Under the pieces are notes generated by a model, which did no database searches, was not told where the DNA came from, and was given only the letters and a program-made list of their open reading frames with translations. Positions 6,909-14,614 of a DNA stretch of 15,878 nt are shown here, one piece after another. The stretch spans positions 1 to 15,878 of the forward strand of contig PMIG01000194.1 of the NCBI GenBank assembly GCA_003157055.1, in the 5' to 3' direction. The DNA comes from Bacteroidales bacterium. GTDB lineage: Bacteria > Bacteroidota > Bacteroidia > Bacteroidales > VadinHA17. Position 1 is the first letter of the stretch. Each line of letters starts with the position of its first letter. The position numbers and the translations under genes were made by a program.

Positions 6909-7235
6909 ATGGATCTTGAAAACACGAAGGCACAGATGCGCAAGGGAATCCTTGAATATTGCATTTTATCAATACTTTCAAGAAGCTCATGCTATGCAAG
7001 CGACATCATTAAGGAACTTAAGGATGCGAAGGTGATTGTGGTCGAAGGGACACTTTACCCCCTTCTTACCCGGCAAAAGAATGCCAGACTGCTAAGTTAC
7101 CGCTGGGAAGAATCACCCCAGGGGCCGCCCCGGAAATATTACGAGCTCACTAAAGAGGGTAAAGAATATCTTGCTGATCTTGATGAGTCCTGGAATGATC
7201 TTGTTGAATCAGTGAATCTGATCCGTACGAGATAA
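6909..7235 (+). CDS. PadR-family transcriptional regulator
   Basis: A 108-residue winged-helix DNA-binding protein of the short PadR type. Residues 9-35 (QMRKGILEYCILSILSRSS, CYASDIIKEL) form the first helices, and VVEGTLYPLLTRQKNARLLS (44-63) covers the recognition helix with the conserved GTLYPLL. YRWEESPQGPPRKYYELTKEGKEYL (64-88, reading across) is the wing. The C-terminal helix (about 89-105) should form the dimer. Encoded between two PspC genes, 51 bases after the first and 29 bases before the second, it is the obvious candidate regulator of this operon, acting through the inverted repeat at 6179-6197. Its signal is unknown: PadR proteins sense small ligands in some species, and no ligand can be inferred here. 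Confidence 0.93.
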   Translation: MDLENTKAQMRKGILEYCILSILSRSSCYASDIIKELKDAKVIVVEGTLYPLLTRQKNARLLSYRWEESPQGPPRKYYELTKEGKEYLADLDESWNDLVESVNLIRTR

Positions 7236-7264
7236 TTATTTATTAACCTTATAAAATCGAAAAA

Positions 7265-8815
7265 ATGGATAAGACAATAAATATAAACCTCGGCGGAACG
7301 TTGTTTCAAATCGACGAGAATGCTTACGGGAAACTCAAAGAGTATCTTCAGAGCATAAGCAACAAATTCAAGAATGTGGCTGGAGGAAACGAGACAATTG
7401 AAGATATTGAATCGCGAATAGCAGAAATTTTCCTGTCACAAAAAGATACAGCAGGTGTCATATCATCAGAGAATGTTGATGATATGATGAAACTGATTGG
7501 GAAGCCTGAAGATTTTGACCAGCCAGGCAATGAGTCCGGAGATCATGGCCCCTCATTCGGAAATCCGGGTCCAAGAAAGAAAATGTTCAGAAATCCTGAG
7601 AATTCAATTATTAGCGGTGTCTGTGGTGGAATAGGCGCTTATCTGAACAGCGACCCCGTATGGATCAGGATCCTGTTTGTGATATTTACCTTCCTTTTCG
7701 GGATCGGATTTTTCGTTTATATCGCTCTTTGGATTACAATTCCATCAGCATTAACTGATTCACAAAAGAGAGAAATGTACGGAGGCCAGCATAACTGGGC
7801 TATGCCTCAGGAATGGGATCAACATCCAGGGAACAGGCTGGGTCATGCAATTAACGAGATATTCAGGGCAATCGGTAAAGTCTTTTACATTATTGTCAGG
7901 ATAATCCTTGTTGTTTTCGGAACCGGACTCGTTCTTGCAGGATTTCTTACATTGCTTTCATTCATCATGGTATTCGTGTTTAAATATCCGGGGTCTTTCT
8001 CTGCCGATGTCCAGGGATTTAATATAGCTTATCTGCCTGATTTCCTGAATTACATAGTCTCTCCGGCAGCTGCCCCATGGATAAAAGCGTTGATAATTGC
8101 AGTGGTCACATTGCCGCTGCTGGCTCTTATTTACGGAGGGATCAGGCTCATATTCTGGTTCAGGGCAAGGGACGGGTTCGTATGGTTTACCGGATTTATA
8201 CTTTGGATATTATGCGCTGCCGCCTTATCCATAGTACTTTTTAACGAAGGTGTCAGTTATGGAAAAACCGAGAGATCAGTTTCAACGGAATATTTAAAGC
8301 TGCCTTCAGATACGCTATACATTGAAGCGAGAAGAAAGCTGGCAGACATTCGTACGGGGAATGAGATAAACCTGCCTGACAAAGGCGGAAACGGTTACAA
8401 CATATTCATTTCCGAAGATAAGAAAGAGATGTATATTAAAACGCATCTTGACCTTTCAGCCATTGGAGGTAAATCGGCCAGTATAGAGATAACAAGGCAA
8501 TCTGCAGGCAGGGACAGGCTGATTGCCAAAGAAAATGCCGAGAGATTGATATACAATTACAGGCTCTCAGCTGATACTTTGTATCTCGACGAATTTTTCT
8601 CCATCCCTCCTGCAGGCAAATGGTCTCTTGATTTCGTTAGCCTGGAGGTAAATATACCGGAAGGGACAGTTGTACATATTGATGAGGATATTGCTGAAAC
8701 CATAATGCGATCCAGGTATAATAATGATCTTTTGTCTGAATCAGAAAATAATTTCTGGATCATGACTGAGCATGGGCTAAGCAACCTGGAATCAAAAAAT
8801 AAAAAAGTAAAATAG
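7265..8815 (+). CDS. Long PspC-domain multi-pass membrane protein
   Basis: A 516-residue membrane protein in four parts. Residues 1-90 repeat the N-terminal domain of the shorter paralogue (INLGGTLFQIDENAYGKL, then EDIESRIAEIF and GKPEDF). A Gly/Pro-rich linker follows (about 86-105). The PspC domain is at about 108-165 (SIISGVCGGIGAYLNSDPVW, then a hydrophobic hairpin to ITIPSAL). Further hydrophobic segments lie at about 205-240, 272-298 and 305-327. The C-terminal domain (about 340-516) is soluble, with alternating short strands like the beta-rich domains attached to many PspC and LiaF-like proteins, and probably faces the periplasm. It is the last gene of the unit, with a strong terminator 37 bases downstream. 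A role in sensing or buffering membrane stress is inferred from the family, not shown. Confidence 0.88.
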   Translation: MDKTININLGGTLFQIDENAYGKLKEYLQSISNKFKNVAGGNETIEDIESRIAEIFLSQKDTAGVISSENVDDMMKLIGKPEDFDQPGNESGDHGPSFGNPGPRKKMFRNPENSIISGVCGGIGAYLNSDPVWIRILFVIFTFLFGIGFFVYIALWITIPSALTDSQKREMYGGQHNWAMPQEWDQHPGNRLGHAINEIFRAIGKVFYIIVRIILVVFGTGLVLAGFLTLLSFIMVFVFKYPGSFSADVQGFNIAYLPDFLNYIVSPAAAPWIKALIIAVVTLPLLALIYGGIRLIFWFRARDGFVWFTGFILWILCAAALSIVLFNEGVSYGKTERSVSTEYLKLPSDTLYIEARRKLADIRTGNEINLPDKGGNGYNIFISEDKKEMYIKTHLDLSAIGGKSASIEITRQSAGRDRLIAKENAERLIYNYRLSADTLYLDEFFSIPPAGKWSLDFVSLEVNIPEGTVVHIDEDIAETIMRSRYNNDLLSESENNFWIMTEHGLSNLESKNKKVK

Positions 8816-8851
8816 CTTCCTGGTTTTTCATTCCTTATATTTTCATGACGC

Positions 8852-8884
8852 CCGGCACCAGAAATCTGGTGCCGGTTTTTTTTT
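8852..8884 (+). terminator. Strong intrinsic terminator of the pspC-padR-pspC operon
   Basis: CCGGCACCAG (8852-8861) pairs perfectly with CTGGTGCCGG (8866-8875) around loop AAAT, followed by nine T (8876-8884). It sits 37 bases after the long pspC stop and 66 bases before the next gene, so that gene needs its own promoter, which I could not place with confidence. Confidence 0.9.
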
Positions 8885-8949
8885 GCTTGATCACTTATTT
8901 CTTTAGTTTAATTTGGTTAACGTTGTAATATTAATCTAACTAGCCAAAC

Positions 8950-10236
8950 ATGAAAAGAATTCTCTTGCTGCTTGTTCCTGCTTTTTTTGTCCTGGACTCT
9001 TATTCCCAGGAATCAACAACACAGGTCGACACCCTTCGTAAAGATGCCCTTAACGTATTTATGGAATCAACTGATTATATCATAAAGGAAATCCCCTATG
9101 TAAATTATGTAAGAGACATAAAGGATGCAGGTGTATATATAATTTCGACAAGCCAGAATACCGGCTCAGGAGGAAAGGAATATTCTTTCTTTTTTGTTGG
9201 CCAGCATGAAAATGCAGGCATGGCGGATACGCTTAAATTCAATGCCGGACCAGATGAAACTTCAGATGAGATCAGACAAAAATCCGTCAATACGCTTAAA
9301 ATGGGACTGATGAGATACATTGCAAGAACTCCTTTATCGAAATACATGAAGATAAGTTTCACTGAACCATTGAAATCAACTGTTTCAACCGATAAGTGGA
9401 ACAGCTGGGTCTTCAGGTCATCCATTTACGGATATTTGCAGGGTGAGCAAACACGTAAAGAGCAATATCTTTCAGGAAGCCTGAGCGTAAACAGGATAAC
9501 TGAGGAATGGAAGATAAATATAAGCTCAAGCTACAGTCAGGATGAATCAAAGTATATTGTGACGGACTCCTTAGGTATTCAACAAACATACAGGGGCGCT
9601 AACACTTCAAAATCTTTCAGGGCGCTCATTGTTAAAAGCCTCAACGACCATTGGTCGGCTGGCGGAACATTCAGGCTGGGCTCTTCCTCTTATTCCAACG
9701 AGCAGATTTACCTGATAATGATGCCGGGAATAGAATACGATCTTTTCCCTTATTCGGAATCTACCAGGCGTCAGTTAAGAATTCTCTATTCGGCAGGATA
9801 TGATTATGAAGCTTACAATGATACTACTATTTATAATAAAATGAAGGAGGGGCTCTGGATGCATTCGATTACTGCAGCTTATCAGGTTGTCCAGAAATGG
9901 GGGAACATTAACCTGACCATAGGATACAGCAATTATCTTCATGACTGGTCAAAGAACAATCTTTCAGCATCTGTAATGCTTGAACTGAGGATTGCAAAAG
10001 GATTATCAATATCACTTTACGGCAGTGCGGCGGCTATCCATGACCAGCTTAGCCTGGTAAAAGAGAACATTCCTCTTGACCAGATCCTTCTTCAGAGAAA
10101 ACAGCTTGCCACACAGTTTCAATATTTTACAAGTTTCGGCCTTACCTACACTTTTGGCTCTATTTACAATAATGTGGTTAACCCGAGATTTGGGAACAGC
10201 GGAGGCGGAGGCATTTCAATATCGATCTCAGAATAA
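8950..10236 (+). CDS. Exported protein, probable outer-membrane beta-barrel
   Basis: A 428-residue protein with an N-terminal signal peptide (MKRILLLLVPAFFVLDSYSQ), the SYSQ-E junction being typical of exported Bacteroidetes proteins. Residues about 43-85 contain EIPYVNYVRDIKDAGVYIIS and SQNTGSGGKEYSFFFVGQ, a conserved N-terminal signature I associate with a family of Bacteroidetes and Acidobacteria hypothetical proteins. In the relatives I recall, this is preceded by a Cys-x-x-Cys-containing FLDC segment; here that position reads VFMESTDYI with no cysteine. From about 150 on the sequence alternates polar and hydrophobic residues in short strands rich in Tyr, Ser and Gly, ending with FGLTYTFGSIYNNVVNPRF and a Gly-rich tail, as expected for a beta-barrel. 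Function unknown. It lies between two terminators and so is probably transcribed alone. Confidence 0.75.
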   Translation: MKRILLLLVPAFFVLDSYSQESTTQVDTLRKDALNVFMESTDYIIKEIPYVNYVRDIKDAGVYIISTSQNTGSGGKEYSFFFVGQHENAGMADTLKFNAGPDETSDEIRQKSVNTLKMGLMRYIARTPLSKYMKISFTEPLKSTVSTDKWNSWVFRSSIYGYLQGEQTRKEQYLSGSLSVNRITEEWKINISSSYSQDESKYIVTDSLGIQQTYRGANTSKSFRALIVKSLNDHWSAGGTFRLGSSSYSNEQIYLIMMPGIEYDLFPYSESTRRQLRILYSAGYDYEAYNDTTIYNKMKEGLWMHSITAAYQVVQKWGNINLTIGYSNYLHDWSKNNLSASVMLELRIAKGLSISLYGSAAAIHDQLSLVKENIPLDQILLQRKQLATQFQYFTSFGLTYTFGSIYNNVVNPRFGNSGGGGISISISE

Positions 10237-10272
10237 CCGGATCCGATTAATTTTAATTTTTACTGATGAAGT

Positions 10273-10290
10273 AACAGAGCCTCTGTTTTT
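10273..10290 (+). terminator. Weak intrinsic terminator after the exported protein gene
   Basis: AACAGA (10273-10278) pairs with TCTGTT (10282-10287) around loop GCC, and five T run through 10286-10290. The stem is short (6 bp), so efficiency may be moderate. It lies 36 bases after the upstream stop. A TATTTTGC sequence just beyond (10301-10308) resembles a one-mismatch -7 promoter element for the next operon. Confidence 0.45.
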
Positions 10291-10325
10291 CATCTGTTTT
10301 TTGTATTTTGCATCAAATTTCGGGT

Positions 10326-11003
10326 ATGATAGATTTTGAGGCTTTCTATAAGATAACTTATGGATTATTTATCGTCAGCTCGGGCGACTCTGTCAAGGGT
10401 AACGGATTCATTTCCAATACCGTATTCCAGGTGACAGCCGAACCCCCGCAATTTGCGGTAGCCTGCAATAAGAAGAATTTTACTTCTGGTATTATAGCTC
10501 AGAAAAAGGCATTTTCTGTTTCAATCCTTGAACAGGATACTGCACCTGATATTTTAGGCCGCTTTGGCTTTAAGAGCGGAAGAGACTTCGACAAGCTTGA
10601 AGGAATGTCGGTGAATTACGGAAAGACCGGGGTGCCTATAGTTCTTAATGCTGCGATCGCCTATATTGAATGTACTTTGGTAAATACCATTGATACCGGT
10701 ACTCATCTGATATTTATCGGAGAGCTGGTGCAATCAGTCCTGCTTGATAAATCAAAAGATCCGCTTACTTACCTTTACTATAGGCAGGTAAGAAAGGGAA
10801 GTGCTCCGGCAAACGCCCCAACCTATATCGACCTGGCCAGGATCGATGCTGCAAAACCTACTGGCATCTTAAAAAAATACAAGTGCCCCGCATGCGGTTA
10901 TATCTATGATGAAGAGAAGGAAAATGTAAGATTTTCAGAACTTCCCGACAGCTGGACATGCCCTGTCTGCGGAACTGAAAAATCGGAATTTATAGAAGTC
11001 TAA
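10326..11003 (+). CDS. Flavin reductase-like domain fused to rubredoxin
   Basis: A 225-residue two-domain redox protein of the high-molecular-weight rubredoxin type. Residues 1-155 are a flavin reductase (flavoredoxin-like, FMN-binding) domain: YKITYGLFIVSSGDSVKGNG, then FISNTVFQVTAEPPQFAVAC, NFTSGII and FSVSILEQDT. Residues 184-225 are a rubredoxin domain with iron ligands Cys187, Cys190, Cys212 and Cys215 (CPACGYIYDEE and LPDSWTCPVCG). The protein would pass electrons from NAD(P)H or another donor through FMN to the rubredoxin iron and on to peroxide- or oxygen-reducing partners. Rubrerythrin begins 18 bases downstream, which fits. An ATG six codons upstream (10308) is possible, but it coincides with the end of a likely -7 promoter element, and relatives begin near MIDFEAFYKI, so 10326 is preferred. 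Confidence 0.92.
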   Translation: MIDFEAFYKITYGLFIVSSGDSVKGNGFISNTVFQVTAEPPQFAVACNKKNFTSGIIAQKKAFSVSILEQDTAPDILGRFGFKSGRDFDKLEGMSVNYGKTGVPIVLNAAIAYIECTLVNTIDTGTHLIFIGELVQSVLLDKSKDPLTYLYYRQVRKGSAPANAPTYIDLARIDAAKPTGILKKYKCPACGYIYDEEKENVRFSELPDSWTCPVCGTEKSEFIEV

Positions 11004-11021
11004 CCAATAATAATTAAAACT

Positions 11022-11600
11022 ATGGCTAAATCAGTTAAAGGAACAAAGACAGAGCAGAATCTTCTGAAATCATTTGCCGGTGAATCGCAAGCCCGTAACC
11101 GCTATGATTTCTTTGCCAGCGTGGCCCGCAAGGAGGGATTTGAACAGATAGCTAACATATTCCAGGAGACAGCTCTAAATGAAAAAGAGCATGCAAAAAG
11201 ATTCTTTAAATTCCTCGAAGGCGGAGCAGTTGAAATTACTGCAACCTATCCTGCAGGAAAGATCGGAACAACCAAAGAGAACCTTAAGGCTGCAGCTGAA
11301 GGTGAACATGAAGAGTGGACTATTCTTTATCCTAATTTTGCAGAAGTTGCTATGCAGGAAGGTTTTCCTGAAATAGCTGCAGCTTATAAAATGATCACAA
11401 AAGTAGAGACTGAACATGAGCGCAGGTACCTTAAGCTCCTTCAGAATGTTTCAGAAGACAAGGTATTTATGAAAAATGGTAAGGTTTGGTGGAAATGCAT
11501 CAACTGCGGTTATATATATGAATCAGAGAAGGCTCTCGAAATTTGCCCGGCATGCCTCCATCCAAAATCATTCATGCAGTTAAAGGAAGAAAATTATTAA
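11022..11600 (+). CDS. rbr: Rubrerythrin
   Basis: A 192-residue cytosolic peroxidase that reduces hydrogen peroxide to water and protects anaerobes from oxidative stress. The N-terminal four-helix ferritin-like domain carries the diiron ligands: Glu21 (GESQARNRY), Glu54 and His57 (NEKEH), Glu95 and Glu98 (EGEHEEW), Glu129 and His132 (ETEH). The C-terminal rubredoxin-like domain has Cys159, Cys162 (CINCGYIY), Cys175 and Cys178 (CPACLHP). All ligands are present and the length is standard. It lies between the flavin reductase-rubredoxin gene (18 bases upstream), a plausible electron donor, and a small membrane protein gene (10 bases downstream). Confidence 0.97.
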   Translation: MAKSVKGTKTEQNLLKSFAGESQARNRYDFFASVARKEGFEQIANIFQETALNEKEHAKRFFKFLEGGAVEITATYPAGKIGTTKENLKAAAEGEHEEWTILYPNFAEVAMQEGFPEIAAAYKMITKVETEHERRYLKLLQNVSEDKVFMKNGKVWWKCINCGYIYESEKALEICPACLHPKSFMQLKEENY

Positions 11601-11610
11601 TAATTTTCAG

Positions 11611-11787
11611 ATGAACACCAAGTCATTGATCTATTATGGGTTAAGCCTTGTAGCATTGATTATTGCCCTGGTCTTTTTCCTGAAGAGTCTTGACATCAAA
11701 GCTCTCTTCATCCTTGTTTTCGGAGTGGCTGCGGTATTGCTTTTCAGACAGGGCGCTGTCGAATCCAAAAAACAGAAACCGGAATAA
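11611..11787 (+). CDS. Small two-helix membrane protein (58 residues)
   Basis: A short open frame begins with ATG ten bases after the rubrerythrin stop and encodes 58 residues. It has two hydrophobic stretches, SLIYYGLSLVALIIALVFFL (5-24) and ALFILVFGVAAVLLF (31-45), joined by KSLDIK. The tail RQGAVESKKQKPE is positively charged and probably cytosolic. Tight spacing and codon use like its neighbours make it a credible last gene of the redox operon. The start has no strong Shine-Dalgarno sequence, as is usual in this phylum. I do not recognise a family. A link with rubrerythrin is inferred only from position. Confidence 0.7.
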   Translation: MNTKSLIYYGLSLVALIIALVFFLKSLDIKALFILVFGVAAVLLFRQGAVESKKQKPE

Positions 11788-11831
11788 ATTCCAACAGGAC
11801 TATCTTAAGAGTATTTTTAATGATATTCTTT

Positions 11832-11930
11832 CCTTTGTGTTCCTTAGTATATCCTTTGTGTTCTTTGTGGTTAATTTTTAATTCATTTAACCACAATGGT
11901 CCACGAAGGTCAGCACGAAGGACACAAAGG
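11832..11930. repeat. Imperfect inverted repeat of CCTTTGTG-type units
   Basis: The left arm 11832-11874 (from CCTTTGTGTTCC to TTTGTGGTTAA) is largely complementary to the right arm 11887-11930 (TTAACCACAATGG to GACACAAAGG), with about 12 bases between. Each arm is itself made of degenerate units of about 11 bases, such as CCTTTGTGTTC, CCTTAGTATAT and CCTTTGTGTTC. It fills the gap between the convergent redox operon and citrate synthase gene, so it may act as a terminator on both strands. Similar GTGGTTAA / CCTTTGTG repeats are, as I recall, widespread between genes in Bacteroidetes. Confidence 0.65.
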
Positions 11931-11952
11931 TTTTTTAGACATCTCCATTTTT

Positions 11953-13308
11953 TTATCTCATTTCAATAGGAATATATTCCTGCGGACTATAGACATTCTT
12001 GAATGCAGGCCGGATAATTCTTTTAGCTGAGAAGGTAAGCTCTTCAATCCGGTGAGCACACCATCCTGAAATCCTGGCCATCGCAAACAAAGGCGTATAG
12101 AGTTCTTTAGGTATGCCAATGCAGGAATAAACAAAGCCAGAATAAAAGTCGACATTAATGCAGACTACTTTCGTTGTCTGCTCTCCCTTGAATTTTCTGA
12201 AAACATCCGGCGTTATTCTTTCAACCAGGGAATAAAGATCGAACTCGTCAGTTCTTCCCGATTCTGCAGCAAGATCCCTTGCTTTTTCCTTTAGCAGGAT
12301 TGCCCGCGGATCGGATATCGTATAGACTGCATGACCAATACCGTAAATTATACCGGTCCTGTCATAGGTTTCCTTCTTAAGGATTTTCAAAAGGTATTCC
12401 TCAACTTCAGCCTCATCTTTCCAGTTCCTGACATTTTTCTTAATATCTTCCATCATATCAAGCACTTTAAGGTTAGCCCCGCCGTGAAGAGGCCCTTTTA
12501 ATGATCCGATAGCCGAAGTAACAGCTGAATAAATATCAGTTTCGGTTGAGCTTGTCACACGCATTGTAAATGTAGAATTGTTTCCACCGCCATGTTCTGC
12601 ATGAAGTACCAGGGATAAATCGATAAGATCAGCCTGAAGCCTTGAATAGAAGCCTTCTCCTTTTATAAGATGAAGGAAATTCTCGGCAGTGGTAAGCTGT
12701 ACCTGCGGGTGCCTGATGGATAATGTTTTTCCCTGGTAAGCATGTCTGAGTGCCTGGTATGAATATGCGATAATTGAGGGGAATTTCGCGATCAGGTTCA
12801 ATGACTGCCTGATCATATTATGAATAGAGATATCATCAGCGTTCTCATCAAGAGTATAAAGTCCGAGCACTGACCTGGCGAGCATATTCAGGACATCCCT
12901 GCCCTTCAATGACAGGATCATGTCCTTGACAAAATGATCAGGTAATCCTCTCAATGATGCCAGGTAGGATGAAAAATCATCGAGCTCTGAATTATCCGGG
13001 AGATTACCGGTTAGCAGAAGGTACACAGTCTCATCAAATCCATGCCTTCTCTCTTTCTCGAATCCGTGGGCTATCTTCTCAATATCAATTCCGCGATAAA
13101 GCAATCTTCCCGGGACAGCAATGACCTTTCCATTCTCCTTTTCATAACCTACAACATCCCCGATATTGGTAAGGCCGACAAGGACGCCCGTGCGATCGCT
13201 GTTCCTGAGACCTTTCTTTACATCGAATTTCTCAAATAATTCGCTGTCGATCCGGCAAGATTCCCGTACCGATGCTTCAAGCCGTGAAAAAAATTCAATC
13301 TCATTCAT
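11953..13308 (-). CDS. gltA: Citrate synthase
   Basis: A 451-residue cytosolic enzyme condensing oxaloacetate and acetyl-CoA to citrate. The catalytic residues are all present: His275 in GPLHGGANLKVLDM, His326 in GIGHAVYTISDPRA and Asp387 in VCINVDFYSGFVYSCIGIP. LHAEHGGGNNSTFTMRVTSST (235-255) is the conserved substrate-binding stretch, and ARISGWCAHRIEEL (411-424) supplies a phosphate- or citrate-binding Arg. The protein is longer than the E. coli enzyme because of N-terminal and internal additions, as in other Bacteroidetes. It is the last gene of the leftward aconitase - isocitrate dehydrogenase - citrate synthase cluster, 22 bases behind icd. The inverted repeat at 11832-11930 lies just downstream. 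Confidence 0.96.
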   Translation of the reverse strand: MNEIEFFSRLEASVRESCRIDSELFEKFDVKKGLRNSDRTGVLVGLTNIGDVVGYEKENGKVIAVPGRLLYRGIDIEKIAHGFEKERRHGFDETVYLLLTGNLPDNSELDDFSSYLASLRGLPDHFVKDMILSLKGRDVLNMLARSVLGLYTLDENADDISIHNMIRQSLNLIAKFPSIIAYSYQALRHAYQGKTLSIRHPQVQLTTAENFLHLIKGEGFYSRLQADLIDLSLVLHAEHGGGNNSTFTMRVTSSTETDIYSAVTSAIGSLKGPLHGGANLKVLDMMEDIKKNVRNWKDEAEVEEYLLKILKKETYDRTGIIYGIGHAVYTISDPRAILLKEKARDLAAESGRTDEFDLYSLVERITPDVFRKFKGEQTTKVVCINVDFYSGFVYSCIGIPKELYTPLFAMARISGWCAHRIEELTFSAKRIIRPAFKNVYSPQEYIPIEMR

Positions 13309-13330
13309 TGTTTACTTCTATTTTCATTTC

Positions 13331-14593
13331 TCACATATTTCTGATTATTTCATCGGCAAATTCCGACGTTTTAAGCAGAGTTGCATCGTCCATAAGACGA
13401 TGAAAGTCATAAGTTACCTTCTTTTCAAATATCGTTTTCCCAAGTGCTGTATAAATAAGCTTTGCAGCTTCACCCAAGCCCAGGTATTCAAACATAAGCG
13501 CACCCGAAAGGACCAGTGATCCGGGATTCACTTTATCCAGCCCGGCATATTTAGGCGCTGTTCCGTGCGTGGCTTCAAATACTGCGTGTCCTGTTTCAAA
13601 ATTTATGTTTGCGCCGGGGGCAATTCCTACTCCACCAACAATTGCCGCGAGTGCGTCAGAGATATAATCGCCGTTGAGGTTAAGAGTGGCTATAACGGAA
13701 TAATCGCCGGGCCTGAGGAGTATCTGCTGCAAAAAAGCATCGGCGATTATATCCTTTATTATCACTTTACCATCTTTCAAAGCATTTGAAAACTGATCGT
13801 CTGCCATCGCCTCTCCCATTTCTCCGGCTATCCTTCTATGCTGCTGCCATGTGAACACCTGACCGGCAAATTCTCTTTCGGCAAGCGCGTACCCCCATTT
13901 CATGAACGCTCCTTCCGTGAATTTCATTATATTTCCTTTATGTACCAGGGTTACCGATGGAAGCTTTTTTTCAATTGCAAACCTGATTGCCTGCCTGACA
14001 AGCCTTTCCGTTCCCTCAACCGAAACAGGTTTTATTCCGATCGATGAGGTTTTTGGAAAACGTATTTTCCTGACATTCATCTTGTCAATGAGAAAACTTT
14101 TTAGCATTTCTGTATCAGGGTTTCCGTTCATAAATTCTATCCCTGCATAAATATCTTCAGTATTCTCCCTGAAAATATGCATATCGACCATCTCTGGTTT
14201 TTTTACCGGGCTTGGAACGCCGGTGAAATACCTTACCGGCCTGTAGCAGACGTACAGGTCAAGCTCCTGTCTCAGGGCGACGTTCAGAGATCTCATACCT
14301 TCACCGACAGGGGTTGTCAGGGGTCCCTTTATGCCAACAATATATTCCCTGAAGGCTGAAAGTGTCTCCTCCGGCAGCCAGCTGCCCCTGGTTTTATATG
14401 CCTTTTCTCCTGCCAGCACTTCAATCCATTCAATTTTTCTTTTCCCGGCGAATGCCTTTTCAAGTGCAGCGTCAAAGATCCTTAACGATGCCCTCCAGAT
14501 ATCAGGACCGGTCCCGTCACCTTCGATGAATGGAATTATCGGATTCAAAGGGACCTCCAATTTGCCATGAATAAATCTGATCTTATCGGACAT
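13331..14593 (-). CDS. icd: Isocitrate dehydrogenase, NADP-dependent type
   Basis: A 420-residue homodimeric-type enzyme converting isocitrate to 2-oxoglutarate and CO2 with reduction of NADP+. Isocitrate-binding residues line up with E. coli: Ser102 and Asn104 in [10 protein letters not shown], Arg108, Arg118 (CYRPVRY), Arg142 (FRENTEDIY), Tyr149 and Lys219 ([11 protein letters not shown]). Metal-binding aspartates are in IIADAFLQQ and [13 protein letters not shown] specificity is supported by Lys348-Tyr349 (HGTAPKYAG) and by Tyr395 and Arg399 (TYDFHRLM), equivalent to E. coli Lys344, Tyr345, Tyr391 and Arg395. Ser102 is the site phosphorylated in E. coli, but no kinase/phosphatase gene is visible here. 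It lies 21 bases after aconitase and 22 before citrate synthase, so the three are almost surely one operon. Confidence 0.96.
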   Translation of the reverse strand: MSDKIRFIHGKLEVPLNPIIPFIEGDGTGPDIWRASLRIFDAALEKAFAGKRKIEWIEVLAGEKAYKTRGSWLPEETLSAFREYIVGIKGPLTTPVGEGMRSLNVALRQELDLYVCYRPVRYFTGVPSPVKKPEMVDMHIFRENTEDIYAGIEFMNGNPDTEMLKSFLIDKMNVRKIRFPKTSSIGIKPVSVEGTERLVRQAIRFAIEKKLPSVTLVHKGNIMKFTEGAFMKWGYALAEREFAGQVFTWQQHRRIAGEMGEAMADDQFSNALKDGKVIIKDIIADAFLQQILLRPGDYSVIATLNLNGDYISDALAAIVGGVGIAPGANINFETGHAVFEATHGTAPKYAGLDKVNPGSLVLSGALMFEYLGLGEAAKLIYTALGKTIFEKKVTYDFHRLMDDATLLKTSEFADEIIRNM

Positions 14594-14614
14594 AACGTTC
14601 TTTTTTAATTTATT

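Noticed and set aside
6617..6919. A 100-codon frame overlapping the end of the short pspC gene.
   Set aside because: It is an out-of-frame shadow; the pspC frame carries the conserved domain and the PadR start lies at its end.
13166..13519. A 117-codon plus-strand frame spanning the citrate synthase / icd junction.
   Set aside because: It lies antisense to two conserved enzymes and has no protein-like motif or upstream signal.
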